From Nocardioides soli (lineage in GTDB: Bacteria > Actinomycetota > Actinomycetes > Propionibacteriales > Nocardioidaceae): DNA of 64,000 bases. A program made the translations under genes and the position numbers. Numbering within the stretch: position 1 is the first letter of the stretch; every line of letters starts with the position of its first letter. The notes under the pieces were generated by a model. The model saw only the letters and a list, made by a program, of their open reading frames with translations, had not been told where the DNA came from and made no database searches. The DNA lies in assembly GCF_014191495.1 (NCBI RefSeq), contig NZ_JACHWR010000003.1, forward strand, positions 372,501-436,500, written 5' to 3'. Below, piece after piece: positions 1 through 8,055 of this stretch.

Positions 1-714
1 AAGCTGTTCGCCAAGCTGATCAAGAACATCGAGATCGCGGCGAAGATGGGCGGCCCCGACCCCGCGGGCAACCCCACGCTCTACGACGCGATCCAGAAGG
101 CCAAGAAGCAGTCGGTGCCCAACAAGAACATCGACTCCGCGGTCAAGCGCGGCGGTGGGCTCGACGGCGGCGGCGTCGACTACGAGACGATCATGTACGA
201 GGTCTACGGGCCCCAGGGCGTCGCGCTCCTGGTCGAGTGCCTCACCGACAACCGCAACCGGGCCGCGATGGAGGTCCGCACCGCGGTGACCCGCAACGGC
301 GGCACCATGGCCGACCCCGGATCGGTCTCGCGGCTCTTCACCCGCAAGGGCGTCGTCGTGGTGGGCAAGGCCCAGGAGCGCGGCGGCCAGCCATGGGAGG
401 TCTCGGAGGACGACGTGCTCGAGGCGACGCTCGACGCCGGCGCCGAGGACGTCAACGACCTCGGGGAGAACTTCGAGATCCAGTCCGACTCCTCCGACGT
501 GGTCGCCGTGCGCTCCGCGCTGCAGGCCGCCGGCATCGACTACGAGTCCGCCGAGGTCCAGTTCGTCGCCACGATGGACATCCCGGTCGCCGAGGTCGAC
601 GTCGCGGGCAAGGTCTTCCGCCTCGTCGACGCCGTCGACGACCTCGACGACGTGCAGAACGTCTACAGCAACGCCGACATCCCCGACGACGTACTCGAGG
701 CCATCGACGCGTGA
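1..714 (+). CDS. yebC: YebC/PmpR-family regulatory protein, 5'-truncated by the window edge
   Basis: The frame is open from base 1 (Lys-Leu-Phe-Ala-Lys-Leu-Ile) to a TGA at 712-714, so the true start lies upstream; about two dozen N-terminal residues are missing by comparison with the usual family length of about 250. Visible hallmarks are NIEIAAKMGG near the start, the AI.KAK....P..NI..A.K block and the acidic C-terminal half ending VYSNADIPDDVLEAID. Family members are cytoplasmic DNA-binding regulators or translation factors that relieve ribosome stalling; which role applies here cannot be read from sequence. In actinomycetes the gene usually lies just before ruvC; here a minus-strand gene intervenes. 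Confidence 0.93.
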   Translation, partial: KLFAKLIKNIEIAAKMGGPDPAGNPTLYDAIQKAKKQSVPNKNIDSAVKRGGGLDGGGVDYETIMYEVYGPQGVALLVECLTDNRNRAAMEVRTAVTRNGGTMADPGSVSRLFTRKGVVVVGKAQERGGQPWEVSEDDVLEATLDAGAEDVNDLGENFEIQSDSSDVVAVRSALQAAGIDYESAEVQFVATMDIPVAEVDVAGKVFRLVDAVDDLDDVQNVYSNADIPDDVLEAIDA

Positions 715-734
715 TGGGCGGCGCTCGCTCTCAA

Positions 735-810
735 CGCATGTAACGCCGGGTTATCCGCTGTTCCCACCATGCTGCAACACGGTGGGAACAGTCGGTAACC
801 CGGCGTTACA
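735..810. repeat. 76-bp palindromic repeat, copy 1 (family A)
   Basis: A long imperfect hairpin: the 30-nt arms at 739-768 and 781-810 pair around a 12-nt loop. The inner arm ends contain GTTCCCACC and GGTGGGAAC. The same element recurs in the same orientation at 1946-2021 with five differences over 72 bases. It lies directly after yebC, so it could also act as a transcription terminator. Confidence 0.9.
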
Positions 811-842
811 ACATTGGGGCGGCGTCCGGCTCGGCCCGCTGA

Positions 843-1862
843 TCACCGGCGCCGCCGTACGACGTGGGGCGCGAGGTCGCTGATGTCGGTCCCGAATCGG
901 GCGCACGTGTCGGCGTACTCACGCAGGAGCCGGCGACGCGCGGCCTCCCGGTCGCCGTGGCAATCGGCAGCGGTGATCCGGGAGACGCCGAGCTTGAAGC
1001 CGGAGATGAAGTCCTGACGCATCTTCTCCTGCCGGAGGGTCTCGCGTGGGTCGCGGCGTGGGGCGAGCTCGGCGGTGTACTTCAGCCAGCCGTCGACCTC
1101 GAAGATGTGTCGGCCGATCCTCAGGTCGCACCAGACTGTGCGAGCGCCGTCGGTCAGTCCGAACTGGGTCTGGGCGCGGCCGATCCGGAGCGAGAGCAGG
1201 AGCACCCGTGCCTCGGACTCGAGCCACGACTCCGCGCCCGGGTCGGCGAGGTCGATCGCGGCGTCCATGACGCGACTCCCGGGCCAGCACCACATCGCTG
1301 CTCGAGCTCGATCGACGTCGCTTCGGGTCGCGCCGGAGCGCAGCGCGGCGTCGCAGCACGCGACACCTGCCGCCAGCCCGTGCTCGCGCGCCATGTCGAG
1401 AGCCGTGCGCGGCGCGTCGAGGACCCGCAGACCGTGGACCTCGATGACCTGCTCGTCGGAGTACGGCGCCAGGTGGTGCTTGACGCCGGCGCGAACGGCA
1501 TCGCCGTGGACCTTGCGGCGCGTGACGTGCACCAGCGCCCGGCGTGCGTCCGGCACGCCCAGCCCGAGGGCGAGCGCCGCTGAGTCGTGGCTGAGCACGT
1601 GGTCGCACCGGAGGGTGAGCTGCGCTGCCCGGACCCGGAGCAGCGCCCGGCCGCCGAACGGGTCGAGCTCGTCCCAGCGTTCGGCGACGACGTACACGCC
1701 CCGGCGCAGCGGCAGTAGTCGGCCGTCGCGGACCAGGCGCCGCAGGTCCCGGTCGTCGAGGCCGGCGCGCATCGCCTGCTGTCTGGTGATCAGCCCGTGT
1801 GGGTCGGGCCGGAGGAGTGGGTAGCTCCGCAACATGACCGCGACGCTGCCCGCACCGACCAC
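843..1862 (-). CDS. AbiEi-like/DUF559 protein: N-terminal antitoxin-type domain plus Vsr-like C-terminal domain
   Basis: Up to 339 residues. The N-terminal part (LITRQQAMRAGLDDRDLRRL then LPLRRGVYVV) resembles the winged-helix domain of AbiEi-type IV antitoxins; the C-terminal part around FEVDGWLKYT resembles the Vsr/DUF559 nuclease-like fold. Such orphan fusions are common in actinomycetes and their function is unknown. An internal Met ten residues in (1835) is an alternative start. No AbiEii-like toxin gene is adjacent. The gene runs against its neighbours, separates yebC from ruvC and is bracketed by two copies of one palindrome, which suggests insertion as a unit. Family assignment is from motif reading only. 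Confidence 0.75.
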   Translation of the reverse strand: MVGAGSVAVMLRSYPLLRPDPHGLITRQQAMRAGLDDRDLRRLVRDGRLLPLRRGVYVVAERWDELDPFGGRALLRVRAAQLTLRCDHVLSHDSAALALGLGVPDARRALVHVTRRKVHGDAVRAGVKHHLAPYSDEQVIEVHGLRVLDAPRTALDMAREHGLAAGVACCDAALRSGATRSDVDRARAAMWCWPGSRVMDAAIDLADPGAESWLESEARVLLLSLRIGRAQTQFGLTDGARTVWCDLRIGRHIFEVDGWLKYTAELAPRRDPRETLRQEKMRQDFISGFKLGVSRITAADCHGDREAARRRLLREYADTCARFGTDISDLAPHVVRRRR

Positions 1863-1945
1863 GGCTCGGGGCGCCCAGCACGCTCGGCTGTGGATGACAG
1901 GATCACCGGCCGCCCTGTGGAGGAAAGGTGGGCTGTCACGTGAGG

Positions 1946-2021
1946 CGCATGTAACGCCGGGTTATCCGCTGTTCCCACGATGCCGCAGCATGGTGGGAAC
2001 AGCCGGTAACCCGGCGTTACA
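1946..2021. repeat. 76-bp palindromic repeat, copy 2 (family A)
   Basis: Second copy of the palindrome at 735-810, in direct orientation and 1,211 bp downstream. Arms TGTAACGCCGGG and CCCGGCGTTACA close the outside of the stem. It lies between the start of the minus-strand AbiEi-like gene and the ruvC promoter. Confidence 0.9.
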
Positions 2022-2080
2022 GCTGATGGCCGCCGCCGACACCCCCGCGTGTCCTCCGGCGAACCGGAGGAGTGGGCGGT

Positions 2081-2107
2081 TAGCGTTGGCTCCGAACACC
2101 TGTTCGG
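2081..2107 (+). promoter_or_regulatory. ruvCAB promoter with LexA (SOS) operator
   Basis: TAGCGT at 2081-2086 fits an actinobacterial -10 hexamer. Immediately downstream, 2092-2107 is the perfect palindrome CCGAACACCTGTTCGG, which matches the GAAC-N4-GTTC core of the actinobacterial/Gram-positive LexA box. A repressor bound there would cover the expected transcription start about 17-30 nt before the ruvC ATG. ruvCAB is a known SOS operon in related bacteria, so the context supports the call. No convincing -35 was seen. Confidence 0.82.
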
Positions 2108-2123
2108 ACGGAGAGGCGGATCG

Positions 2124-2666
2124 ATGCGCGTGCTGGGGATCGACCCCGGGCTGACCCGCTGCGGCATGGGCGTGGTCGAGGGATCGGTGGGCCGGCCGCT
2201 GCGCCTGGTCGACGTCAACGTGCTGCGCACGTCGTCCGACCTGCCGGTGCCGCAGCGGCTGGTGACCATCGAGAAGGGCGTCGACGCCTGGCTCGACGAG
2301 CACCGCCCGGACGCGGTCGCGGTGGAGCGGGTGTTCGCCCGCTCCGACGTCAGCACGGTGATGGGCACCGCCCAGGCCAGCGGGATCGCGATGGTGTGCG
2401 CGGCCCGCCGCGGCCTGCCGGTCGCGCTGCACACGCCGAGCGAGGTCAAGGCGGCGGTGTCGGGCAACGGCCGGGCGACCAAGGCCCAGGTCGGCACGAT
2501 GGTGACCCGTATCCTGCGTCTCGACGCGATGCCGAAGCCGGCCGACGCCGCCGACGCGCTGGCGCTGGCCATCACCCACATCTGGCGCGGCGGCGCCCAG
2601 GCCCGGATCGACGCGGCGGTGGCGGGAGCGCGGCAGACCCAGGCGACGAGGAGGAGATACGCGTGA
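2124..2666 (+). CDS. ruvC: Holliday junction resolvase RuvC
   Basis: A 180-residue endonuclease that cuts Holliday junctions moved by RuvAB during recombinational repair. The RNase H-like acidic residues are visible: Asp7 in MRVLGIDPG, Glu68 in VAVERVFARS, and Asp141 and Asp144 in ADAADALALAI. The ATG at 2124 is chosen because the protein then begins at the conserved strand; it is preceded by a GGAG-containing stretch. The stop overlaps the ruvA GTG by 4 nt (GTGA), indicating translational coupling. A LexA box precedes the operon. Confidence 0.97.
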   Translation: MRVLGIDPGLTRCGMGVVEGSVGRPLRLVDVNVLRTSSDLPVPQRLVTIEKGVDAWLDEHRPDAVAVERVFARSDVSTVMGTAQASGIAMVCAARRGLPVALHTPSEVKAAVSGNGRATKAQVGTMVTRILRLDAMPKPADAADALALAITHIWRGGAQARIDAAVAGARQTQATRRRYA

Positions 2667-3259
2667 TCGCGTTCGTGCGTGGCCCGGTGGCCGCGGTCAG
2701 CCTGGCCGCGGCCGTGGTGGAGGTCGGCGGGATCGGCCTCGAGGTGATGTGCACGCCCGGCACGCTCGCCACGCTGCGGGTCGGCCAGTCGGCGACCCTG
2801 CCGACCAGCATGGTGGTGCGCGAGGACTCGCTGACCCTCTTCGGATTCGCCGACGAGGACGAGAAGCAGACCTTCGAGCTGCTCCAGACGGCCTCCGGCG
2901 TGGGGCCGAAGCTCGCCCAGGCGATGCTCGCCGTGCTCGCGCCCGACGACCTGCGCCTGGCCATCGCGAGCGACGACACCAAGACGCTGACGAAGGTCCC
3001 CGGCATCGGCCAGAAGGGCGCGCAGCGGATCATCCTCGAGCTCAAGGACCGGATCGGCGCCCCGACGGGCGGACGTACGCCGTCTGCGCCGGTCGCCGGC
3101 GCCCCGTGGCGCGACCAGGTGCACCAGGGCCTGGTCGGCCTGGGCTGGTCGGCCAAGGACGCCGAGAAGGCCGTCGACGCGGTCGCCCCCGAGGCCGGCG
3201 CCGTCCCCGACGTCGCGGGACTGCTGCGGGCCGCGCTCCGCACGCTGAGCAAGGCCTGA
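2663..3259 (+). CDS. ruvA: Holliday junction branch migration DNA-binding subunit RuvA
   Basis: 198 residues. RuvA binds four-way junctions as a tetramer and loads RuvB. It starts with GTG at 2663, inside the ruvC stop, giving MIAFVRGPVAAVS, the usual OB-fold start. The two helix-hairpin-helix segments are seen as LLQTASGVGPKLAQAML and LTKVPGIGQKGAQRIILELKD. After a proline-rich linker, the C-terminal RuvB-interacting domain contains LVGLGWSAKDAEKAV. It is 4 nt upstream of ruvB. Confidence 0.96.
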   Translation: MIAFVRGPVAAVSLAAAVVEVGGIGLEVMCTPGTLATLRVGQSATLPTSMVVREDSLTLFGFADEDEKQTFELLQTASGVGPKLAQAMLAVLAPDDLRLAIASDDTKTLTKVPGIGQKGAQRIILELKDRIGAPTGGRTPSAPVAGAPWRDQVHQGLVGLGWSAKDAEKAVDAVAPEAGAVPDVAGLLRAALRTLSKA

Positions 3260-3263
3260 CGCG

Positions 3264-4334
3264 ATGGCCTTCCAGGAGGAGGACCTCGACGAGGTCGAGT
3301 CCACCCACCTGCGCTCGCTCACGGCCGCTGAGGCCGAAGGTGACGAGCGTGCGGTCGAGGCCGCGCTCCGGCCGCGGACCCTCGACGAGGTGGTCGGCCA
3401 GGTGCGCGTGCGCGACCAGCTCGGGCTCGTGCTCGAGGCCGCCCGGCGCCGCGGCCGCGCCCCCGACCACGTGCTGCTGTCGGGTCCGCCGGGCCTCGGC
3501 AAGACCACGCTGGCGATGATCATCGCCAGTGAGATGGGCGCGCCGCTGCGGCTCACCAGCGGCCCCGCGATCACCCACGCGGGCGACCTCGCGGCGATCC
3601 TCTCCGGGCTGAACGAGGGCGACGTCCTCTTCGTCGACGAGATCCACCGGATGTCGAGGCCCGCGGAGGAGATGCTCTACATGGCGATGGAGGACTTCCG
3701 GGTCGACGTCGTCATCGGCAAGGGGCCCGGCGCGACCGCGATCCCGCTCGACATCCCGCCGTTCACCCTGGTCGGCGCCACCACCCGTGCCGGCCTGCTG
3801 CCGGGCCCGCTGCGCGACCGCTTCGGCTTCACCGCCCACCTGGAGTTCTACGAGCCCGACGAGCTCGACCTGATCGTCCAGCGCTCGGCGCGGCTGCTCG
3901 AGGTCGACGCCGCCGCCGACGGCACCGCCGAGATCGCCTCGCGCTCGCGCGGCACCCCGCGCATCGCCAACCGGCTGCTCCGGCGGGTGCGCGACTACGC
4001 CCAGGTTCGGGCGGACGGCGTGGTCACCGTGGCAGTGGCGCGGTCCGCGCTCGACCTCTACGAGGTCGACCAGCTCGGTCTGGACCGGCTGGACCGAGCC
4101 GTGATCGACGTGCTCTGCCGTCGGTTCGGCGGGGGACCGGTCGGTGTCTCCACGCTCGCCGTCGCCGTGGGGGAGGAGCGCGAGACCGTCGAGGAGGTCG
4201 CGGAGCCGTTCCTGGTCCGCAACGGCTTCCTGGCGCGTACGCCGCGGGGCCGGGTCGCCACGCCGGCGGCCTGGCAGCACCTCGGGCTGACGCCGCCTCC
4301 GGCGGAGCGCGACGCCACGCTGTTCGAGGAGTGA
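3264..4334 (+). CDS. ruvB: Holliday junction branch migration helicase RuvB
   Basis: A 356-residue AAA+ motor that drives branch migration with RuvA. Walker A GPPGLGKTT begins at Gly74 (Lys80), Walker B reads DEIH at Asp125-Glu126, and sensor and arginine-finger regions follow (VGATTRAGLLPGPLRDRFG). The C-terminal winged helix ends with the characteristic PRGRVATPAAWQHLGL. Length is normal. The gene is followed by a 22-bp perfect hairpin at 4390-4443, which probably ends the ruvCAB transcript. Confidence 0.97.
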   Translation: MAFQEEDLDEVESTHLRSLTAAEAEGDERAVEAALRPRTLDEVVGQVRVRDQLGLVLEAARRRGRAPDHVLLSGPPGLGKTTLAMIIASEMGAPLRLTSGPAITHAGDLAAILSGLNEGDVLFVDEIHRMSRPAEEMLYMAMEDFRVDVVIGKGPGATAIPLDIPPFTLVGATTRAGLLPGPLRDRFGFTAHLEFYEPDELDLIVQRSARLLEVDAAADGTAEIASRSRGTPRIANRLLRRVRDYAQVRADGVVTVAVARSALDLYEVDQLGLDRLDRAVIDVLCRRFGGGPVGVSTLAVAVGEERETVEEVAEPFLVRNGFLARTPRGRVATPAAWQHLGLTPPPAERDATLFEE

Positions 4335-4389
4335 TCCCGGGCCGGCTCTCCCGTCGGACCGCGGTTGTCGCGGGGTTCAGCGGCTGACC

Positions 4390-4443
4390 GCCGAAACCCG
4401 CACGACACGCCGGGCCGCCGCGGCGTGTCGTGCGGGTTTCGGC
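4390..4443. terminator. 22-bp perfect hairpin after ruvB (repeat family B)
   Basis: Arms at 4390-4411 and 4422-4443 are perfectly complementary over 22 bases with a 10-base loop. There is no U-tract, but such hairpins can terminate or stabilise transcripts in GC-rich actinomycetes. The core GCACGACACGCC / GGCGTGTCGTGC recurs after nusB (37171-37210) and, diverged, at 53200-53239, so this is also a dispersed repeat. The gap 4335-4698 holds this hairpin and the yajC promoter; no gene was seen in it. Confidence 0.8.
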
Positions 4444-4630
4444 TGCCAGCTGGGAGCCGGGGTGCTGGTGTGACACGTGATGCGGGCTCTCCCTGACACC
4501 GAGCCTGATGGGAGCGCCCACGCCGGCCCGGGGCACACGGGACCCACACCTGCGTCCGAACCGTCGGCCACCGGGCCGGCCACCCGGGCCGGACATCGGG
4601 CGAATTCGTGAGCGGGGCCATTCCGCTGGT

Positions 4631-4636
4631 TACACT
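4631..4636 (+). promoter_or_regulatory. Putative -10 of the yajC-secD-secF promoter
   Basis: TACACT fits the actinobacterial TANNNT -10 consensus and is the best candidate in the ruvB-yajC gap. It would give a leader of about 55-60 nt before the yajC GTG. No clear -35 was seen. A second candidate, TAGACA, lies nearer the gene within CCCTAGACAACG. Confidence 0.4.
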
Positions 4637-4698
4637 GGCGCGTCGGCCCGCCCGCTCTGGGTCGCGCGCCCTAGACAACGCTCGAGAGGTCATTCGTC

Positions 4699-5070
4699 GT
4701 GGAGTTCTTGCCGCTCGTCGGCATCGTGCTGCTCTTCTGGTTGTTCATCATCCGACCGGCCTCTCGGCGCCAGAAGGAACTCAGGCGCATGCAGTCGTCG
4801 TTGTCCGTAGGTGACGATGTCGTGCTGACCTCCGGGATCTACGGCACCGTCGACCAGGTCGACGACGACCACCTGCGGGTGGCCATCGCCGACGGCGTGG
4901 TCATCCGGGTCGCCCCCGGTGCGATCGGCAGCAAGGTCGAGCACCGCGACGACGCCCCGGACGACGCGCGCGACGACGTGGACGACATGAACGACACCGA
5001 GTCGGCCGAGGAGCGGTCCGACATCGAGGTCGACAACGGGAAGCCGGGCAGCGGTCCGGAGGAGAACTGA
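4699..5070 (+). CDS. yajC: Preprotein translocase accessory subunit YajC
   Basis: 123 residues, small membrane partner of SecDF. One transmembrane helix at residues 2-20 (FLPLVGIVLLFWLFIIRPA) is followed by the family signature RRQKELRRMQSSLSVGDDVVLTSGIYGTV. The acidic C-terminal tail (about residues 80-123) is low-complexity. The start is GTG at 4699, which places the helix right at the N-terminus as in homologues. The stop is 1 nt before secD, so the three genes form one operon. Confidence 0.93.
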   Translation: MEFLPLVGIVLLFWLFIIRPASRRQKELRRMQSSLSVGDDVVLTSGIYGTVDQVDDDHLRVAIADGVVIRVAPGAIGSKVEHRDDAPDDARDDVDDMNDTESAEERSDIEVDNGKPGSGPEEN

Positions 5071-5071
5071 G

Positions 5072-6799
5072 ATGGCACGCAACACAGCCGCGCACGCCGG
5101 CCGCACGCTGGCGCTGTTCCTGGCAGGCGTGGCGGTGCTGTACGGCCTGGTCGCGCTGGGCGGCAACTGGAAGCCGGCCCTCGGCCTCGACCTCCAGGGT
5201 GGCACCCGGATCACGATGACCGCCGAGGGCAACCCGACGAAGGAGAACGTCGAGACCGCCGCGCGGATCATCGACGACCGCGTCAACGGCTCCGGCGTGA
5301 GCGAGGCCGAGGTCACCACGCAGGGCAACGACGTGATCATCGTCGAGATCCCGGGCGACACCTCCAACTCGCTGATCGACACCGTCAAGCGCCAGGCCCA
5401 GCTGCGCTTCCGCACCGTGGCCTGCACCAGCACCGCGCCCGGCCCGTGCGCGAGCGCCACGCCGACCCCGGCCGACCCGGGTGCCAGCCCGAGCGCCGAG
5501 CCCGGTGCGGGCGTGACGCTGCCCCCCAAGCCGAAGAAGGACAAGGCCGGCAAGTCCGGCGACCAGGGCACCGCGAAGAACCGCCCGGCGTTCGGTGCGG
5601 CCGACGACAAGGCGACCGACTCGCCGAGCCCCAGTGGGTCGCCCAGCGAGTCCCCCAGCGAGTCCCCCAGCGAGAGCCCGACCGCGCCGGCCGACGCGAA
5701 GGGCGCGACCCCGGAGCAGGCGCTCACCTTCATCTCGAACCCGCCGCAGGAGGCGATCGACGCCTACGCGGCGTACACCTGCCCGACCACCGAGCCGCCG
5801 GCCGACGACCCGACCACCTGGCTGGTCACCTGCGGCACCGAGGAGGACGCCGCCACCAAGTACCTCCTCTCGCCGGCCGTGATCGAGGGCACCGACCTCA
5901 AGGAGGCCTCGGCGGGCATCCCGCAGGGCAGCGTGGCCTACGAGGTCAACCTCACCCTCGGCGGCGACGGCAAGCAGGCCTTCGCCGACCTGTCGTCGGC
6001 CATGGCCGGCAGCGAGCAGCAGTTCGCGGTCGTGCTCGACGGCCAGGTCATCTCGGCCCCGACGTTCGAGGGCCGGATCCCCGACGGCCAGGCGCGGATC
6101 TCCGGCAACTTCACCCGGGCGTCGGCGGAGAGCCTGGCGACCAGCCTCAAGTACGGCGCGCTGCCGATCTCCTTCAAGGAGGACGGCATCCAGACCGAGC
6201 AGATCGGCCCGTCGCTGGCGGGCAACCAGCTCTCGGCGGGCCTGACGGCCGGCGCCCTGGGCCTGGCGCTGGTGATGCTCTACTGCCTGCTCTACTACCG
6301 CGGCCTCGGCCTGGTGGTGCTCGCCTCGCTGGCCACGGCGGCAGCGATCACCTATGCGATGGTGCTGCTGCTGGGCAACACCGCCGGCTTCACGCTCACC
6401 CTTCCCGGCATCGCGGGCCTGATCATCGGCGTCGGTGTCACCGCCGACTCCTTCATCATCTTCTTCGAGCGCATCCGTGACGAGATGCGTGAGGGACGGT
6501 CGATGCGGGTGTCGGTCGAGACCGGTTGGCGCCGGGCCCGCAAGACGCGTCTCGCCGCCAACGTGGTGTCGCTGCTGTCGGCGGGCGTGCTGTACCTGTT
6601 CGCGTCGGGTGTCGTGAAGGGCTTCGGCTTCGCGCTCGGCCTCTCGACGTTCATCGACCTGGCGATCCTGTTCTGGTTCACCAAGCCGCTGGTGACGTTC
6701 CTGGCCCGGTACAAGTTCTTCAACGGCGGCGGCGAGCTCTCCGGCCTGAGCGCGAGCACGCTCGGCATCGATCGGGTCGCCACGGGAGGTAAGGCCTGA
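5072..6799 (+). CDS. secD: Protein translocase subunit SecD
   Basis: 575 residues, RND-type membrane protein that uses proton motive force to assist Sec export. It has an N-terminal helix (about 10-27), the LDLQGGTRITM motif, a large extracytoplasmic region, then five helices from about residue 385. Between the two halves of the outer domain (about residues 125-215) lies a disordered insertion with Lys-rich and Ser-Pro-Ser-Glu repeats, encoded by a short tandem repeat at 5628-5685. Such inserts are typical of actinomycete SecD. Its TGA overlaps the secF ATG. Confidence 0.95.
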   Translation: MARNTAAHAGRTLALFLAGVAVLYGLVALGGNWKPALGLDLQGGTRITMTAEGNPTKENVETAARIIDDRVNGSGVSEAEVTTQGNDVIIVEIPGDTSNSLIDTVKRQAQLRFRTVACTSTAPGPCASATPTPADPGASPSAEPGAGVTLPPKPKKDKAGKSGDQGTAKNRPAFGAADDKATDSPSPSGSPSESPSESPSESPTAPADAKGATPEQALTFISNPPQEAIDAYAAYTCPTTEPPADDPTTWLVTCGTEEDAATKYLLSPAVIEGTDLKEASAGIPQGSVAYEVNLTLGGDGKQAFADLSSAMAGSEQQFAVVLDGQVISAPTFEGRIPDGQARISGNFTRASAESLATSLKYGALPISFKEDGIQTEQIGPSLAGNQLSAGLTAGALGLALVMLYCLLYYRGLGLVVLASLATAAAITYAMVLLLGNTAGFTLTLPGIAGLIIGVGVTADSFIIFFERIRDEMREGRSMRVSVETGWRRARKTRLAANVVSLLSAGVLYLFASGVVKGFGFALGLSTFIDLAILFWFTKPLVTFLARYKFFNGGGELSGLSASTLGIDRVATGGKA

Positions 6800-8055
6800 T
6801 GGGCAAGTTCTCGCGGCTCGGCAACGAGCTCTACCAGGGCGACAAGTCGATCGACTTCGTCCACAAGCGTGCCCTCTGGTACGCCATCTCGCTGACCCTG
6901 GTCGGCCTGGCGATCGTGGTGATCGTCGTCAAGGGCCTGAACTTCGGCATCGAGTTCACCGGCGGCACCCAGTACCGCGTCGACAACCTGGCGGCCGCCA
7001 AGGCCAACCAGGAGACCGCCGACGAGCTGCGCGACGCCATCGGCAACTCCAGCGTCGGAGCGGCGGCGGCGCCGACCGTCACGACGTCGGGCGACAGCGC
7101 GATGCTGATCCAGACCGAGGACCTGAACGCCGTGGCGGACCAGGAGGTCCGGGGCATCATCCAGGACGTCACCGGGGCGTCGAACGACGACATCTCGAAG
7201 GACGACATCGGCGCGAGCTGGGGCCGCGACGTGGCCAAGCGCGCCCTGGTCGGCGTCGGCATCTTCCTGGGCCTCGTGGTGATCTTCATCTGGGCCTACT
7301 TCCGAGAATGGAAGATGTCCGTGGCCGCCCTCGTGGCGCTGTTCCACGACATCGTGCTGACGATCGGCATCTACGCGCTCTCGGGCTTCCCGGTGACCCC
7401 GGCGGCGGTCACCGGTCTGCTCGCGATCCTGGGCTTCTCGATGTACGACACGGTCGTGGTCTTCGACAAGATCCGCGAGAACACCCACGAGCTGCGCACC
7501 AGTAGGCAGAGCTACGCCGACGCGGCCAACCTGGCGGTCAACCAGACCCTGGTGCGCTCGATCAACACCTCGATCGTGGCGCTGATCCCGATCGGCGCGA
7601 TCCTCTACGTCAGCGCCGTCCAGCTCGGCGCCAGCTCACTGAAGGACCTGGCGCTCGCCCAGTTCGTCGGCATGGCCGCCGGTGTCTACTCGTCGGTCTT
7701 CATCGCGCCGCGCGTGCTCGTGCACATGAAGTCCACCGAGACCGAGGTCAAGCTGGCGGAGCGGCGGGCCCGGGCGGCCGCCAAGCGCGACGCCGACCGC
7801 TACGCTGCCGTCCCCGTGTTCACCGAGGACATGCCGGTGCGCGACGAGCCCGGACCCGTCGACGAGGCGGAGGGCGACCTCGAGGAGGGTGCCCCGGTCT
7901 CCCGGCCGGCCCCGGGCGCGCAGGAGCCGCGCAGCCCCGAGACCGCCGGCCGCGGCCGGATCGCGCCCCAGTCGCGCGGCCCGGTCCAGCAGAGCGCCTC
8001 GTCGGGCCGGCAGCAGCCGAGCCGCCAGCCGAAGTCGAAGCGGGGCAAGAAGTGA
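6799..8055 (+). CDS. secF: Protein translocase subunit SecF
   Basis: 418 residues, partner of SecD. The first helix (about 27-47) is followed by GLNFGIEFTGGTQYRV, the SecF counterpart of the SecD GG motif. A second helix (about 150-170) begins the membrane block with SMYDTVVVFDKIREN, the SecF signature. The last 100 residues form a charged, Pro-rich cytoplasmic tail ending in a Lys-rich patch. It begins at the ATG sharing one base with the secD stop and ends in a GTGA overlap with apt. Confidence 0.95.
   Translation: MGKFSRLGNELYQGDKSIDFVHKRALWYAISLTLVGLAIVVIVVKGLNFGIEFTGGTQYRVDNLAAAKANQETADELRDAIGNSSVGAAAAPTVTTSGDSAMLIQTEDLNAVADQEVRGIIQDVTGASNDDISKDDIGASWGRDVAKRALVGVGIFLGLVVIFIWAYFREWKMSVAALVALFHDIVLTIGIYALSGFPVTPAAVTGLLAILGFSMYDTVVVFDKIRENTHELRTSRQSYADAANLAVNQTLVRSINTSIVALIPIGAILYVSAVQLGASSLKDLALAQFVGMAAGVYSSVFIAPRVLVHMKSTETEVKLAERRARAAAKRDADRYAAVPVFTEDMPVRDEPGPVDEAEGDLEEGAPVSRPAPGAQEPRSPETAGRGRIAPQSRGPVQQSASSGRQQPSRQPKSKRGKK

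Noticed and set aside
5628..5685. CRISPR-like or satellite repeat
   Set aside because: The short repeat is coding, translated as Ser-Pro-Ser-Glu units in SecD, with no spacers.
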